A stretch of DNA of 56,182 bases, from the IMG/VR virus record IMGVR_UViG_3300024265_000058, positions 1 to 56,182 of that record. One strand, written 5' to 3'. The notes beneath the pieces were generated by a model that saw nothing but the letters and a program-made list of their open reading frames with translations, did no database searches and had not been told where the DNA came from. The stretch comes from a virus. The translations under genes and the position numbers were made by a program. Positions 7,552 to 14,454 of this stretch are shown here, one piece after another (position 1 is the stretch's first letter; every line of letters begins with the position of its first letter).

Positions 7552-7555
7552 AATT

Positions 7556-7912
7556 ATGGCACTCGTAGGCAACCCGCAAGAGCGTGGACAAACACTCATC
7601 GTCATTGGCGTAGATCAGGGCGGCGCTGCCGTCTGCATCGAGCTGGATGACGTTTCCAAATTCAATGAATTTTCTTTGCAGTGCAGCGCTGGCACCATGA
7701 ACTGTCAGGTAAGCCTCGACGGCGTCATTTACACGGCAAACGACATGGCCTGGGAGGATGAGATGTCCACCACTCCGCAGACTCGGGTCATCGCGTTTGC
7801 GGCTGGCAATTTGTATGTAATGCGCGCCAGCATCAAGTCGATCCGTATTCAGTCGAGCGCCGGTGGCGTCGTCAATCCGCGCCTGATGTGCGGCACAGTC
7901 GGGCGCCGATAA
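7556..7912 (+). CDS. Hypothetical beta-rich protein
   Basis: A 118-residue protein, probably all beta, with alternating hydrophobic strands and Gly turns (TLIVIGVDQGGAAVCIEL, VIYTANDMAWEDE). GAGGATGAAATT precedes the ATG. The composition resembles small phage structural proteins, although it lies far from the late genes. Function unknown. Confidence 0.6.
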   Translation: MALVGNPQERGQTLIVIGVDQGGAAVCIELDDVSKFNEFSLQCSAGTMNCQVSLDGVIYTANDMAWEDEMSTTPQTRVIAFAAGNLYVMRASIKSIRIQSSAGGVVNPRLMCGTVGRR

Positions 7913-8200
7913 GTGTCTCAAAAGCTGGCCGATCTGCCCAGTGTGCAGTGGCAAGTCGATAACTGGGATGAGATGCAGGACTTCATCAAGGATTTCGAGG
8001 CGCGCTGCATCCCTGACGGCGACAACCTGCTGCTGCAGGCATGGGGTGGCCTGAATACGGTGCTGCATCCCGGTGACTGCTTGGTGCTCCGGGATAACAG
8101 TGTCGGAATAATTCGAGTGCCGACCGAAGTCGATACGGCCGGCCCGCAGGGGCCGGCAGAGATTCAGACTGATAGCACTAAGCACTCAATGGCGAATTGA
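7913..8200 (+). CDS. Hypothetical protein, end of rightward early operon
   Basis: A 95-residue protein with a GTG start immediately after the preceding TAA. The centre is beta-rich (LVLRDNSVGIIRVPTEVD). Its 3' end overlaps the convergent XRE-type gene by 37 bases, so the two operons collide here without a visible terminator between them. Not recognised. Confidence 0.6.
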   Translation: MSQKLADLPSVQWQVDNWDEMQDFIKDFEARCIPDGDNLLLQAWGGLNTVLHPGDCLVLRDNSVGIIRVPTEVDTAGPQGPAEIQTDSTKHSMAN

Positions 8201-8397
8201 ACCGTGTAATCGAATTGGCGCTGACCGGACAGCCAGCGCCGAATGGTTCGCTCATCTACTCCAATTTTCCGCGCAAGCGCGGCCTGAGTGAGCCCTGTCG
8301 AGCCGATCAGCTCGGCAAGGTACTCAGGCCGCGGGTCATACTTTGAGGCGTCAGGTTTCACGCGGTTGCTGCCCCATTTTGTCCCACACTCCACCAT
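8164..8397 (-). CDS. XRE-family helix-turn-helix regulator
   Basis: A 77-residue protein. LIGSTGLTQAALARKIGVDERTIRRWLSGQ (about residues 30-59) is a Cro/CI-type helix-turn-helix. It is the last gene of the leftward accessory operon. A GTG 12 codons downstream is a possible alternative start giving 65 residues. It could regulate the divergent promoter at 14.45 kb or the early rightward operon, by analogy with other small XRE proteins; no direct evidence links it to a site. Confidence 0.8.
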   Translation of the reverse strand: MVECGTKWGSNRVKPDASKYDPRPEYLAELIGSTGLTQAALARKIGVDERTIRRWLSGQRQFDYTVQFAIECLVLSV

Positions 8398-8548
8398 TCA
8401 GGTAGTGAACTCGGGCCGCCGCTCGCGTCGTGCTGTCATGATCTGACTCGGCCTCGAATTTGCCATCAGGCTTATAGAATCCGACCGTCCATAGTCGGTG
8501 GCGCTCGCCGGCCTCGCGGAAGTCCTCGCTCAGGATGTAGATATACAT
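8351..8548 (-). CDS. Hypothetical small protein
   Basis: A 65-residue protein. ATG 8548 is preceded by GGGAGAACGTCA, a good ribosome site, and starts MYIYILSEDFREAGERHR. A strand followed by charged segments; no family recognised. It overlaps the zinc-ribbon gene upstream (19 bases) and the XRE gene downstream (47 bases). Confidence 0.65.
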   Translation of the reverse strand: MYIYILSEDFREAGERHRLWTVGFYKPDGKFEAESDHDSTTRAAARVHYLNGGVWDKMGQQPRET

Positions 8549-9483
8549 TGACGTTCTCCCGTGTCGATGTAGTTCTGACTGCAGGCTGAGTGCCCGCATT
8601 CAGGCCCGGACTGAGTGAATGGCTTGGCCTCTTTGACCTCGACCATGTAGCGGCTCTTGCCCTTGTCGCCATCGTTGCCGTCATTGTCGCATTGCGGGCA
8701 CCACACCGTATCGAGCGGGCCCTCGTCATTGATGACTGAGCAACCGTTTACCTCGACCCATGCACTGGTCTGGATATCCGTGCAGCCGCAGTCCGGGCAG
8801 GCCTGCAGCGGACCCTGGCCGGCCGATCCGTCGCTACCGGACTGGCGCAACCTGTACAGCAATGCGATCACTTCCAGCATTTCCTCGGTATCGAGTCGCA
8901 CCCTCACATCGCCCACAGAATTGAAGTCGATGCTGACCGTCTCGCCGGGGAGCTCGCGCATAAAAAAGCCCCTGTGACCGTTCGGCTTGTACTCGTTGCC
9001 AGTGGCCTCTGCGAGCCGCCTAAGCCCGCTCTGCGTCCGATCCTCGTAGGTCTGGGCCTCGGTAGCCCGCTCGGTCAACCGCTTATAGATGCGGTCATAC
9101 TCGGGAAACAGCCGCTCGATCTGCTTGGCGACCAGCCGCGTCTCGCGGTCATAGGCGGCCGTGCATTGCGGCAGTGCTTCCTTTGGATTCCACAGGTTGC
9201 TGATGTACTGGGTCTGCTTGTTGCCGCCCGCGTCGGTGTAGCTCGGCCAGCCGCAGGCCTTGAACTCGATGCGCTGCTTGCTGGCGGCCAGATAGGGGCC
9301 GGCGCTGAACTGCCTGCCGCTATCCTTCTCGCTGATTATGCGCCAGCACGGAAAGCCGTCGCCGTCATAGGCGTCGAGCTGCCAGTCACCGGGCAGGTCA
9401 TCCATGACAGCCTCTAAGATCGCGGCGAATTCATCGGCCCGCCGCTTGGCCTTTTGTTGGTACTCGTTGAGTCCTTCAATCAC
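8530..9483 (-). CDS. Hypothetical protein with C-terminal zinc ribbon
   Basis: A 317-residue protein. The GTG at 9483 follows CTACGAGGAGAAAAATC; an open extension upstream only translates the structured RNA element and is rejected. The N-terminal 200 residues are mixed helix and strand with many aromatics. The C-terminal part carries CPDCGCTD and WCPQCDND, a four-cysteine ribbon, then further Cys and His. It may be a nucleic-acid-binding protein. No family recognised. Confidence 0.65.
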   Translation of the reverse strand: MIEGLNEYQQKAKRRADEFAAILEAVMDDLPGDWQLDAYDGDGFPCWRIISEKDSGRQFSAGPYLAASKQRIEFKACGWPSYTDAGGNKQTQYISNLWNPKEALPQCTAAYDRETRLVAKQIERLFPEYDRIYKRLTERATEAQTYEDRTQSGLRRLAEATGNEYKPNGHRGFFMRELPGETVSIDFNSVGDVRVRLDTEEMLEVIALLYRLRQSGSDGSAGQGPLQACPDCGCTDIQTSAWVEVNGCSVINDEGPLDTVWCPQCDNDGNDGDKGKSRYMVEVKEAKPFTQSGPECGHSACSQNYIDTGERQCISTS

Positions 9484-9490
9484 GATTTTT

Positions 9491-9545
9491 CTCCTCGTAG
9501 TGGGATGATTCCCGTGCAGCCGCCTCTCACCCGGCTGCCCGTGCG
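9491..9545 (-). ncRNA. Structured intergenic element, copy A
   Basis: In transcript sense: a CACGGGCAGCCG stem with loop GGTGAGAGG closed by CGGCTGC, then CACGGGAATCATCCC (a GGGA/TCCC hairpin), then the ribosome site CTACGAGGAG. It begins right after the TGA of the upstream gene and ends at the ribosome site of the next. Three other copies lie at similar junctions. Confidence 0.7.
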
Positions 9546-9722
9546 TCACCGTTTCGTGTAGATATTCAGGCCGATAATCGCGTCGGTGCCTTCGATTGCC
9601 TTGTTGCCTGAGCTGGTCGCGATGATGATGGTTTTGCCGCTCTTGCTCGGGCCGTGATCCTTGCTCAGGTCCACGGTTATCGTCAGCTTGTTGCCGTCCA
9701 CTTTCAGGGCTGCATTTTTCAT
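9546..9722 (-). CDS. Hypothetical small protein
   Basis: A 58-residue protein starting MKNAALKVDGNKLTITVDL, predicted as beta strands with a Gly/Ser/Lys turn (SKSGKTIIIATSSGNKAIEG). CTACGAGGAG lies 7 bases before the ATG. Similar short proteins with this strand pattern occur in many phages, with no known role. It is flanked by two copies of the structured element. Confidence 0.7.
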   Translation of the reverse strand: MKNAALKVDGNKLTITVDLSKDHGPSKSGKTIIIATSSGNKAIEGTDAIIGLNIYTKR

Positions 9723-9729
9723 GGTCGTG

Positions 9730-9787
9730 CTCCTCGTAGTTGCGGGATGATTCCCGTGCAGCCCGCTCTGACCGGGCTGCCCGTGAG
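9730..9787 (-). ncRNA. Structured intergenic element, copy B
   Basis: In transcript sense: GGGCAGCCCG, loop GTCAGAG, CGGGCTGCACGGG, then the GGGAATCATCCC hairpin and the CTACGAGGAG ribosome site. Relative to copy A, a G:C pair near the loop is rearranged while pairing is kept. It starts immediately after the stop of the small membrane-protein gene. Confidence 0.7.
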
Positions 9788-9898
9788 TCACCGCCGCCGC
9801 GGCTTGATGTAGTCCAGATATATCGCCAGCCCGAGCGGGACCAGCACTGAGACGGCCGTCAATCCGGCCAGTATGTAGGCGAGCATTGGGTCAATCAT
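9788..9898 (-). CDS. Small single-pass membrane protein
   Basis: A 36-residue protein, MIDPMLAYILAGLTAVSVLV..., with one membrane helix (about residues 4-28) and the basic end YIKPRRR, suggesting a cytoplasmic C-terminus. ATG overlaps the upstream stop as ATGA. The stop is followed at once by structured element B. Role unknown. Confidence 0.6.
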   Translation of the reverse strand: MIDPMLAYILAGLTAVSVLVPLGLAIYLDYIKPRRR

Positions 9899-10113
9899 GT
9901 GTCTCCTCCTCCGAATAGGTCGCCTGTGACCTGATCCATCTGGGCCCTGAATCGCCGGCGATCCTCGCCGCTGGCGACGGCCTCGGCGCTGACGCCGTCA
10001 CTGCTCAGCCACGCGGCCTCGCATTCAACGCACTGGTGCGCCGTAGTTCCCGGCATCGGGGGCCTGAGCTCCTGCTCGTAGGTGTCCGAGCTGCAGCATT
10101 CCGGGCAGTTCAT
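9895..10113 (-). CDS. Small zinc-ribbon protein
   Basis: A 72-residue protein. MNCPECCSSDTYEQE and HQCVECEAAW give two CxxC pairs typical of a zinc ribbon. The start overlaps the upstream stop as TGATG, and an upstream extension lies inside the neighbouring gene, so ATG 10113 is chosen. A nucleic-acid or protein adaptor role is possible. Confidence 0.65.
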   Translation of the reverse strand: MNCPECCSSDTYEQELRPPMPGTTAHQCVECEAAWLSSDGVSAEAVASGEDRRRFRAQMDQVTGDLFGGGDT

Positions 10114-10571
10114 CAGATGGCCCTCACTATGGTTGCCGGCTCGCAGTGCAGGATCGCCGCCACTTCCTTGGCGAATCCACACAGCTCATCGAAGTCACTA
10201 AAAGCCGAATCACAGACCTCGACAATTTCCTCGTCGGCGGCAAATTTCCCGCCGAAAACCGTGTGATAGTCCGAGCAGCATTCGAGGCTGAATCGCCACG
10301 GCAGTACCTCCTCGGGCGTACACCTGACCAGCCTGTAGATCATTCCATCCTCAAGCAGCTCGGCCCACTCGTTGACCAGCATCTCGGGCTTGGGCTCGAA
10401 TGCCTCAGTCTGTGACGGCAGGCCCAGGCTCTCGCGAATCCACGCCATTGCGGTGCAGATATCGTCCCAGTCATCCTCGATGATGTGCTGGCTGTCCTGA
10501 TGCGCATGCAGCGCGTCCCAGATGACCTCAAGCCAACTCTCGGTGTTGCCCTTGGTGACATCGACGCTCAT
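10113..10571 (-). CDS. Hypothetical acidic protein
   Basis: A 152-residue, strongly acidic protein rich in Trp and Glu, probably helical, with a few Cys (LECCSDY, ILHCEP). Start and stop both overlap the neighbouring genes. No family recognised. Highly acidic early phage proteins are sometimes DNA mimics, but nothing specific supports that here. Confidence 0.65.
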   Translation of the reverse strand: MSVDVTKGNTESWLEVIWDALHAHQDSQHIIEDDWDDICTAMAWIRESLGLPSQTEAFEPKPEMLVNEWAELLEDGMIYRLVRCTPEEVLPWRFSLECCSDYHTVFGGKFAADEEIVEVCDSAFSDFDELCGFAKEVAAILHCEPATIVRAI

Positions 10572-10843
10572 GATTCCTCCCGGACGGCCTCTAAGCCTTT
10601 GCGGTTCAGGCTGCCGTCATCGTTGTAGGTGCGGGGGTCGGCTGCAGGGACATGCCAGCCAAACATCGAGCCGGCAAACATGGCCTCACGCTGCGGCACG
10701 GTGACGCCGATCTCCGCGTTAAGCGCGTCAACGTCCTGCATGCCGAGCGGCCTGTAGCCGGATTCTCCTCGGGTGATCTTGATGGCCTCGCCGGTGCTCG
10801 GCAGGCTTGCGATGCAATACTCCGGTAATGTGTTGCTTGTCAT
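10568..10843 (-). CDS. Hypothetical protein
   Basis: A 91-residue protein with the leader CTACGAGGAGCACCATC before its ATG. The centre (PLGMQDVDALNAEIGVTVPQREAM) is helical; the end contains DPRTYNDDGSLNRKG. This gene pair has no copy of the structured element: the ribosome site follows directly after the PAPS-reductase gene's stop. Confidence 0.65.
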   Translation of the reverse strand: MTSNTLPEYCIASLPSTGEAIKITRGESGYRPLGMQDVDALNAEIGVTVPQREAMFAGSMFGWHVPAADPRTYNDDGSLNRKGLEAVREES

Positions 10844-10860
10844 GATGGTGCTCCTCGTAG

Positions 10861-11676
10861 TTAAAACAGCTCACGCTGCTGATTGACCAGTCGCTCAGCA
10901 AGCGAGCCGGCCGCGAACATGGTGAAACCTGTACGCTCCTCCATGTCGATGTATTTCTGTAGTAATTCGGGGTTCTGGCGCGCTGCATTCCTGAGATCGC
11001 CGTCGCATCCCATGATGCAAAATTGACAGCTCAGGCGCTTGTTGCCGTCGCCATAGGCGTGGTGCTGTGTCATGCCCTTGGCGGCGACGTAGTCGAACAC
11101 GCGGCGCTCTTTCCAATCCTTGATAGGTAGCCAGTCCCAGACCTTGCGGCCCAGTGTCGGGGCTGTGAATCGGTCATTAAGTTTCAGCGCCGGCTTTTTG
11201 GCCCGGTTGTCGGACTCCTCGGCGCGCAGGCCCATGACATTGACCGCCTCGGTGATGCCGCGGCGTTTCATGTCGGCCTTGATGAATTTGTCGATGGGGC
11301 CCACTTTCAGGTCACTGGTGCAGGTCCGATATTTCGGGCTCGGCCAGCAGGGTTTATCCGGGTAGAGCTCATGCCGGCGCTCGACCATGCTTAGGAAATC
11401 CTTCGGGCTGCCGTCTTTGAATATGGCGCTGACCACTGTCAGCGGGTGCTCGATGTTGGCCTCGATGTGCTCGACAATGCCATCCCACTCGACCTCGCCC
11501 AGATTGGCGTGGACTACTGTGATCCGGTCAGCCGGCACCAGCTCGCAGACCGTGGCATAGGTGGCAAGCGAATCCTTGCCACCTGAATGACTCACGTAGA
11601 AGTGAGCGCCGTCGATCAGTCGCCCGAGCTCACCGGTCGCCCGGTTAGCTGGACCCTGGCCTTTGCTGGTTGTCAT
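10861..11676 (-). CDS. PAPS-reductase / PP-loop ATP pyrophosphatase family protein
   Basis: A 271-residue protein. The PP-loop motif SGGKDS lies at residues 31-36; downstream are KPCWPSPKYRTCTSDLKVGPI and a late CQFCIMGC cluster, the Cys arrangement of the phosphoadenosine phosphosulfate reductase superfamily. Members either reduce activated sulfate or, as in DndC, take part in sulfur modification of DNA. ATG 11676 overlaps the unknown upstream gene as ATGA. With a methyltransferase-like gene two genes upstream, a DNA-modification role is attractive but unproven. Confidence 0.85.
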   Translation of the reverse strand: MTTSKGQGPANRATGELGRLIDGAHFYVSHSGGKDSLATYATVCELVPADRITVVHANLGEVEWDGIVEHIEANIEHPLTVVSAIFKDGSPKDFLSMVERRHELYPDKPCWPSPKYRTCTSDLKVGPIDKFIKADMKRRGITEAVNVMGLRAEESDNRAKKPALKLNDRFTAPTLGRKVWDWLPIKDWKERRVFDYVAAKGMTQHHAYGDGNKRLSCQFCIMGCDGDLRNAARQNPELLQKYIDMEERTGFTMFAAGSLAERLVNQQRELF

Positions 11677-12365
11677 GCTGCGGCCTCCGGGAATGGGATG
11701 CGCACCGTGCTGCGCTGGCCCATACCGATCCAGTCGGTCATCTCGGCGGCACGGATCGCGGCCAGCCATTTGCGGGGCACCCGGTTGTAGCTGACGGCGG
11801 TGTAGGCGCCGACCATCTCGGTGCCGATAGTCCGCTGAATCCTGAGCGCGCTGCTCGGCACGGCCGGGTGACGGTACTGACCAGTGCGCCGGTTGTAGCC
11901 CCACTGGCTGGTAGTTCCCGGCATCTCGTACTCAAGGATAATCTCGTCGCCAAGTGTGGCCAGTACGCAACCCTCACGCTCGGCCTGATTGGCCCATACC
12001 TCGATGCTGTCATTGGCCTGCCAGAATGTATCGGGGCTGCCGTTCAGGCGCTCGAATATCCAAGCGATCAGGTCGGTGATGTAGAGATTGGAGATCGGCC
12101 CGCGATGCTGTTCCTCGTCGCCGTGCCTGTGGTCCGGTTTCTGGAACTCAATCAGCACGTTCCTGCCGATCTCCTCGCCGGGGAAAAGGGGCAGCCCGGT
12201 GCGCTTGTTGACCCGGACCTCGTCAATCTTGTACGGCCTGATGGCGACAATACCGTGCTCGGTCTGCAGGTGCTCGGTGTGGCCGGCGTCAAGGGCGCGG
12301 CTTATGTCCCGGTATTCGGCTCGCCTGTAGCTGCCGTCTTTCCGTTTCAGTGTGTCAATGCTCAT
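11673..12365 (-). CDS. Unknown partner of the PAPS-reductase-like protein
   Basis: A 230-residue protein that I do not recognise. It is rich in aromatic and charged residues (IRPYKIDEVRVNKRTGLPLFPGEE; SNLYITDLIAWIFERL), suggesting a compact mixed fold. It is coupled to the PAPS-reductase-like gene by an ATGA overlap and preceded by structured element C, so the two proteins probably act together. The leader is CTACGAGGTAACACT. Confidence 0.65.
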   Translation of the reverse strand: MSIDTLKRKDGSYRRAEYRDISRALDAGHTEHLQTEHGIVAIRPYKIDEVRVNKRTGLPLFPGEEIGRNVLIEFQKPDHRHGDEEQHRGPISNLYITDLIAWIFERLNGSPDTFWQANDSIEVWANQAEREGCVLATLGDEIILEYEMPGTTSQWGYNRRTGQYRHPAVPSSALRIQRTIGTEMVGAYTAVSYNRVPRKWLAAIRAAEMTDWIGMGQRSTVRIPFPEAAA

Positions 12366-12371
12366 AGTGTT

Positions 12372-12432
12372 ACCTCGTAGGTTGTGGGATGTGTCCCGTG
12401 CAGCCGCCTGTCACCCGGCTGCCCGTGAAACA
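12372..12432 (-). ncRNA. Structured intergenic element, copy C
   Basis: In transcript sense: CACGGGCAGCCG, loop GGTGACAGG, CGGCTGCACGGG, then GGGACACATCCC and CTACGAGG. The small second hairpin keeps its GGGA/TCCC stem with a changed loop. It lies just after the TGA of the methyltransferase-like gene. Confidence 0.7.
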
Positions 12433-13380
12433 TCAGAATAGTGCCAGTTGCGTTACCTCCCTGAGTGCTGCCGGCGGCGCCGTGATGGCGGCGCTGATGC
12501 CGCCCCAAGTGTCAGCCATCGCCTCGGCAATATTGTCGAATGTCTTGCTGCGCAGTTTCCAGCGATCAGGTCCGGGGCTCTTGTTGTCAGCGCCGCAGAG
12601 TGACTGATTCGCCCATCGATTCACCATCTTGCCGTTGTAGCGGACCCGGCGCGGCTTGATCCATTCGGACTCAGGCGGCACGGGTAGCAGCGGCAGATTC
12701 TCAAGCCACAGGCCGGTGTTCTTGCTGGCGTCGTGGCCAAATTGGTAGGGCTGCACGTACTGGCTGGCTGGCCGGATCGCGGTGCCGATCCTGCTCACCG
12801 GGTTCTCGATTGCCTGCCTCGGGATCGGTGCGGCCATCAGGTCCCTGACGAATTCGAGCGCCTCGTCAGAATTGTGCTGGCGCTCGGGATAGTTGGCGTC
12901 GTGTTTCGGCTGGCATCGCCACAGTTGACTGGCGGCGAGGTACTGACATGGCGGGTGGGCGATCATCAGGTCAAAGCCGTCGCCCAGAATGTCTCTCACA
13001 TCGCCCTGATAGTGCTGTCCCGGCGTCTCGGTCGGTAGCAGGTCGCAGGACATGGCCGAGTGACCGCGAGCCGTCAGCGCGTCCCTGACGGTGCCCGAGA
13101 ATTCACAGGCGACCAGTACGCGGCTGAGCATGTAGCCGGCTGCCTGTGCCCGCTCGATGGCCGTCACGATATCGCCGCCGTAGTTCTCAAGGTCGGCGCC
13201 GGGGCGCTGGCTGTGGACTGCCTGAGCGGCGAGCTCGCCGGTATCGAGGTAGTCGTCAGCGACGGCGTCACCGCGTCGGATATTGAGCATCTGGGAATCC
13301 GTCAGCTCGGCCCGGACGGCCGCGGAAAAGTCCGCGGCCAGCCGGGTAACGTCGAGCGCCGGCAGCTTGATAATGCTCAC
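12433..13380 (-). CDS. Cytosine-methyltransferase-like protein
   Basis: A 315-residue protein with a GTG start overlapping the previous stop as GTGA. Residues 88-97 (VLVACEFSGT) resemble AdoMet motif I; CDLLPTETPG follows; HPPCQYLAAS places Pro-Cys-Gln at 144-146, the catalytic PCQ motif of C5-cytosine methyltransferases. ENPVSRIG resembles the ENV motif. The fold is shorter than a standard enzyme and has an extra helical 85-residue N-terminus. It may modify phage DNA against restriction; activity is uncertain. Confidence 0.75.
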   Translation of the reverse strand: MSIIKLPALDVTRLAADFSAAVRAELTDSQMLNIRRGDAVADDYLDTGELAAQAVHSQRPGADLENYGGDIVTAIERAQAAGYMLSRVLVACEFSGTVRDALTARGHSAMSCDLLPTETPGQHYQGDVRDILGDGFDLMIAHPPCQYLAASQLWRCQPKHDANYPERQHNSDEALEFVRDLMAAPIPRQAIENPVSRIGTAIRPASQYVQPYQFGHDASKNTGLWLENLPLLPVPPESEWIKPRRVRYNGKMVNRWANQSLCGADNKSPGPDRWKLRSKTFDNIAEAMADTWGGISAAITAPPAALREVTQLALF

Positions 13381-13793
13381 GCTCGGCCCTCCATACCCTT
13401 GACGGTCATGGCGACGATTTCCTCGCCGGCCACGGCGCTCTGCATGGCAGTCTTGAGAATGCCCTGATAGTTGGACAAGCAGCGGTAGCCGTAGCCGTCC
13501 ATCGTCTCAGCGCCGGGGCGCACATCTCGGTGCGCTGCGCTGCAGTTCATCAGCTTGGCCTCGATGCTGCCCTTGCTGCGGTCGGCCAGTTTGCCGGCGT
13601 AGTCGCTGGCGTCTCCGGTGTAATCCTCGTCGCCGGGTTTTGGTGTGCCCTGAGCGGCCCGGATCATGTGGGCCTTGTACTTGGCGCCCGGTGCTGTGGT
13701 GGCGATTTCGAGCATCTGGAAATAGAGCTCACAGATGGCTCGGTTCTCGTCGTCGGTCCACGGCCCGAGTGTTGCTTTCTTGGTTGTGGTCAT
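13377..13793 (-). CDS. Hypothetical protein
   Basis: A 138-residue protein. ATG 13793 follows GGAGGCAAACCC. It opens TKKATLGPWTDDENRAICELY, a SANT/Myb-like or helical motif, with a later SKGSIEAKLMNCSA segment of the type seen in HTH-containing phage proteins. A DNA-binding role is possible. It lies between structured element D and the methyltransferase-like gene. Confidence 0.6.
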   Translation of the reverse strand: MTTTKKATLGPWTDDENRAICELYFQMLEIATTAPGAKYKAHMIRAAQGTPKPGDEDYTGDASDYAGKLADRSKGSIEAKLMNCSAAHRDVRPGAETMDGYGYRCLSNYQGILKTAMQSAVAGEEIVAMTVKGMEGRA

Positions 13794-13800
13794 GGGTTTG

Positions 13801-13857
13801 CCTCCATTGTTGTGGGATGATTCCCGTGCTGCCGTCTCTGACACGGCAGCCCGTGAG
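13801..13857 (-). ncRNA. Structured intergenic element, copy D
   Basis: In transcript sense: CACGGGCTGCCGT, loop GTCAGAG, ACGGCAGCACGGG, then GGGAATCATCCC. The main stem differs from copy A at several positions on both sides (GCTGCCGT/ACGGCAGC against GCAGCCG/CGGCTGC), which is compensatory change. The ribosome site here is GGAGG instead of CTACGAGGAG. Confidence 0.7.
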
Positions 13858-14289
13858 TCACACCTCGAAACGGTCGTGGACCGGGATCGGTGAGGTGACT
13901 GGGAAACGGCTGTCACTGGTCGAGATGTAGTGACCGCCAAACATGCCGCCGCGCCGTGGCCTGCCGTCAGCGTCAACCGGTCGAGCGACCACATTGACAA
14001 TGCGGTGGCGATCCACGTAGCCCTGCGGATTGCGCAGCACTTCAAAGTCGCCCACTGGCCGGGTATCAATCCCGAGCTCTTTCAGCCATGCCGGCTTGGC
14101 AACGCTGAGCTGACCGGCCTGCAGTGCAGGCTCGAAATCGTACTCAAGGATAACCGCCGGGGCGTCGTCGCTCGGCTCGAATGGGCCGCGGATTCCGTCA
14201 CCGATCAGGGTGACATGGCGGCGCCCAGATGTGACGCCGTTGGCAGTGCAGTCCGTACCGTGGACTGAAACGTGTAGGCCATTAGTCAT
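13858..14289 (-). CDS. Hypothetical protein
   Basis: A 143-residue protein, probably beta-rich, with Gly and Pro turns (HVTLIGDGIRGPFEPSDD; GMFGGHYISTSDSRFP). The leader is CTACGAGGAGAAAAGCC. No family recognised. It follows the small membrane-protein gene, whose stop it overlaps by a few bases. Confidence 0.65.
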   Translation of the reverse strand: MTNGLHVSVHGTDCTANGVTSGRRHVTLIGDGIRGPFEPSDDAPAVILEYDFEPALQAGQLSVAKPAWLKELGIDTRPVGDFEVLRNPQGYVDRHRIVNVVARPVDADGRPRRGGMFGGHYISTSDSRFPVTSPIPVHDRFEV

Positions 14290-14419
14290 GGCTTTTCTCC
14301 TCGTAGTGCTGTGATCGGATCACAGCGGAATGGTGGCGGTAATATGCCGCCTGCTTGATGACCAGAATGACGGCCCAGAAAAGGCCGCCGGTCAAAGTGA
14401 TGTAGTCGAGTGCTGTCAT
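14282..14419 (-). CDS. Small membrane protein, first gene of the leftward operon
   Basis: A 45-residue protein, MTALDYITLTGGLFWAVILVI..., with one membrane helix (about residues 5-25) and a basic or polar tail. GGACGGCAAACCC precedes the ATG, similar to the leader of the 13793 gene. Its 3' half overlaps a 19-bp palindrome and the next gene's ribosome site, so its tail sequence is shaped by regulatory DNA. Confidence 0.55.
   Translation of the reverse strand: MTALDYITLTGGLFWAVILVIKQAAYYRHHSAVIRSQHYEEKSHD
14308..14326. promoter_or_regulatory. 19-bp perfect palindrome, candidate operator
   Basis: GCTGTGATCGGATCACAGC is a perfect palindrome about the central G. Its 13-bp core GTGATCGGATCAC recurs between a terminator and a start codon at 17024-17036, and a degenerate form lies at 54244-54260. 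It sits just before the ribosome site of the 14289 gene. A protein-binding site or a short RNA hairpin would both fit. Confidence 0.45.
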
Positions 14420-14454
14420 GGGTTTGCCGTCCAAGTTGTGTGAAATCGTCTCCG

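Noticed and set aside
8164-8397. Lysogeny module around the XRE gene
   Set aside because: No integrase, excisionase, attachment site or partition pair was found, so the HTH protein alone does not show a temperate lifestyle.
9484-9549. N-terminal extension MTHGQPGERRLHGNHP of the 8530-9483 gene, and a similar one before the 9722 gene
   Set aside because: These codons merely translate the structured intergenic element, which is conserved as RNA, and they lie upstream of a good ribosome site.
11670-12380. 236-codon open frame on the plus strand
   Set aside because: Antisense to the coupled unknown gene 11673-12365, which has a leader motif and overlaps its neighbour properly.
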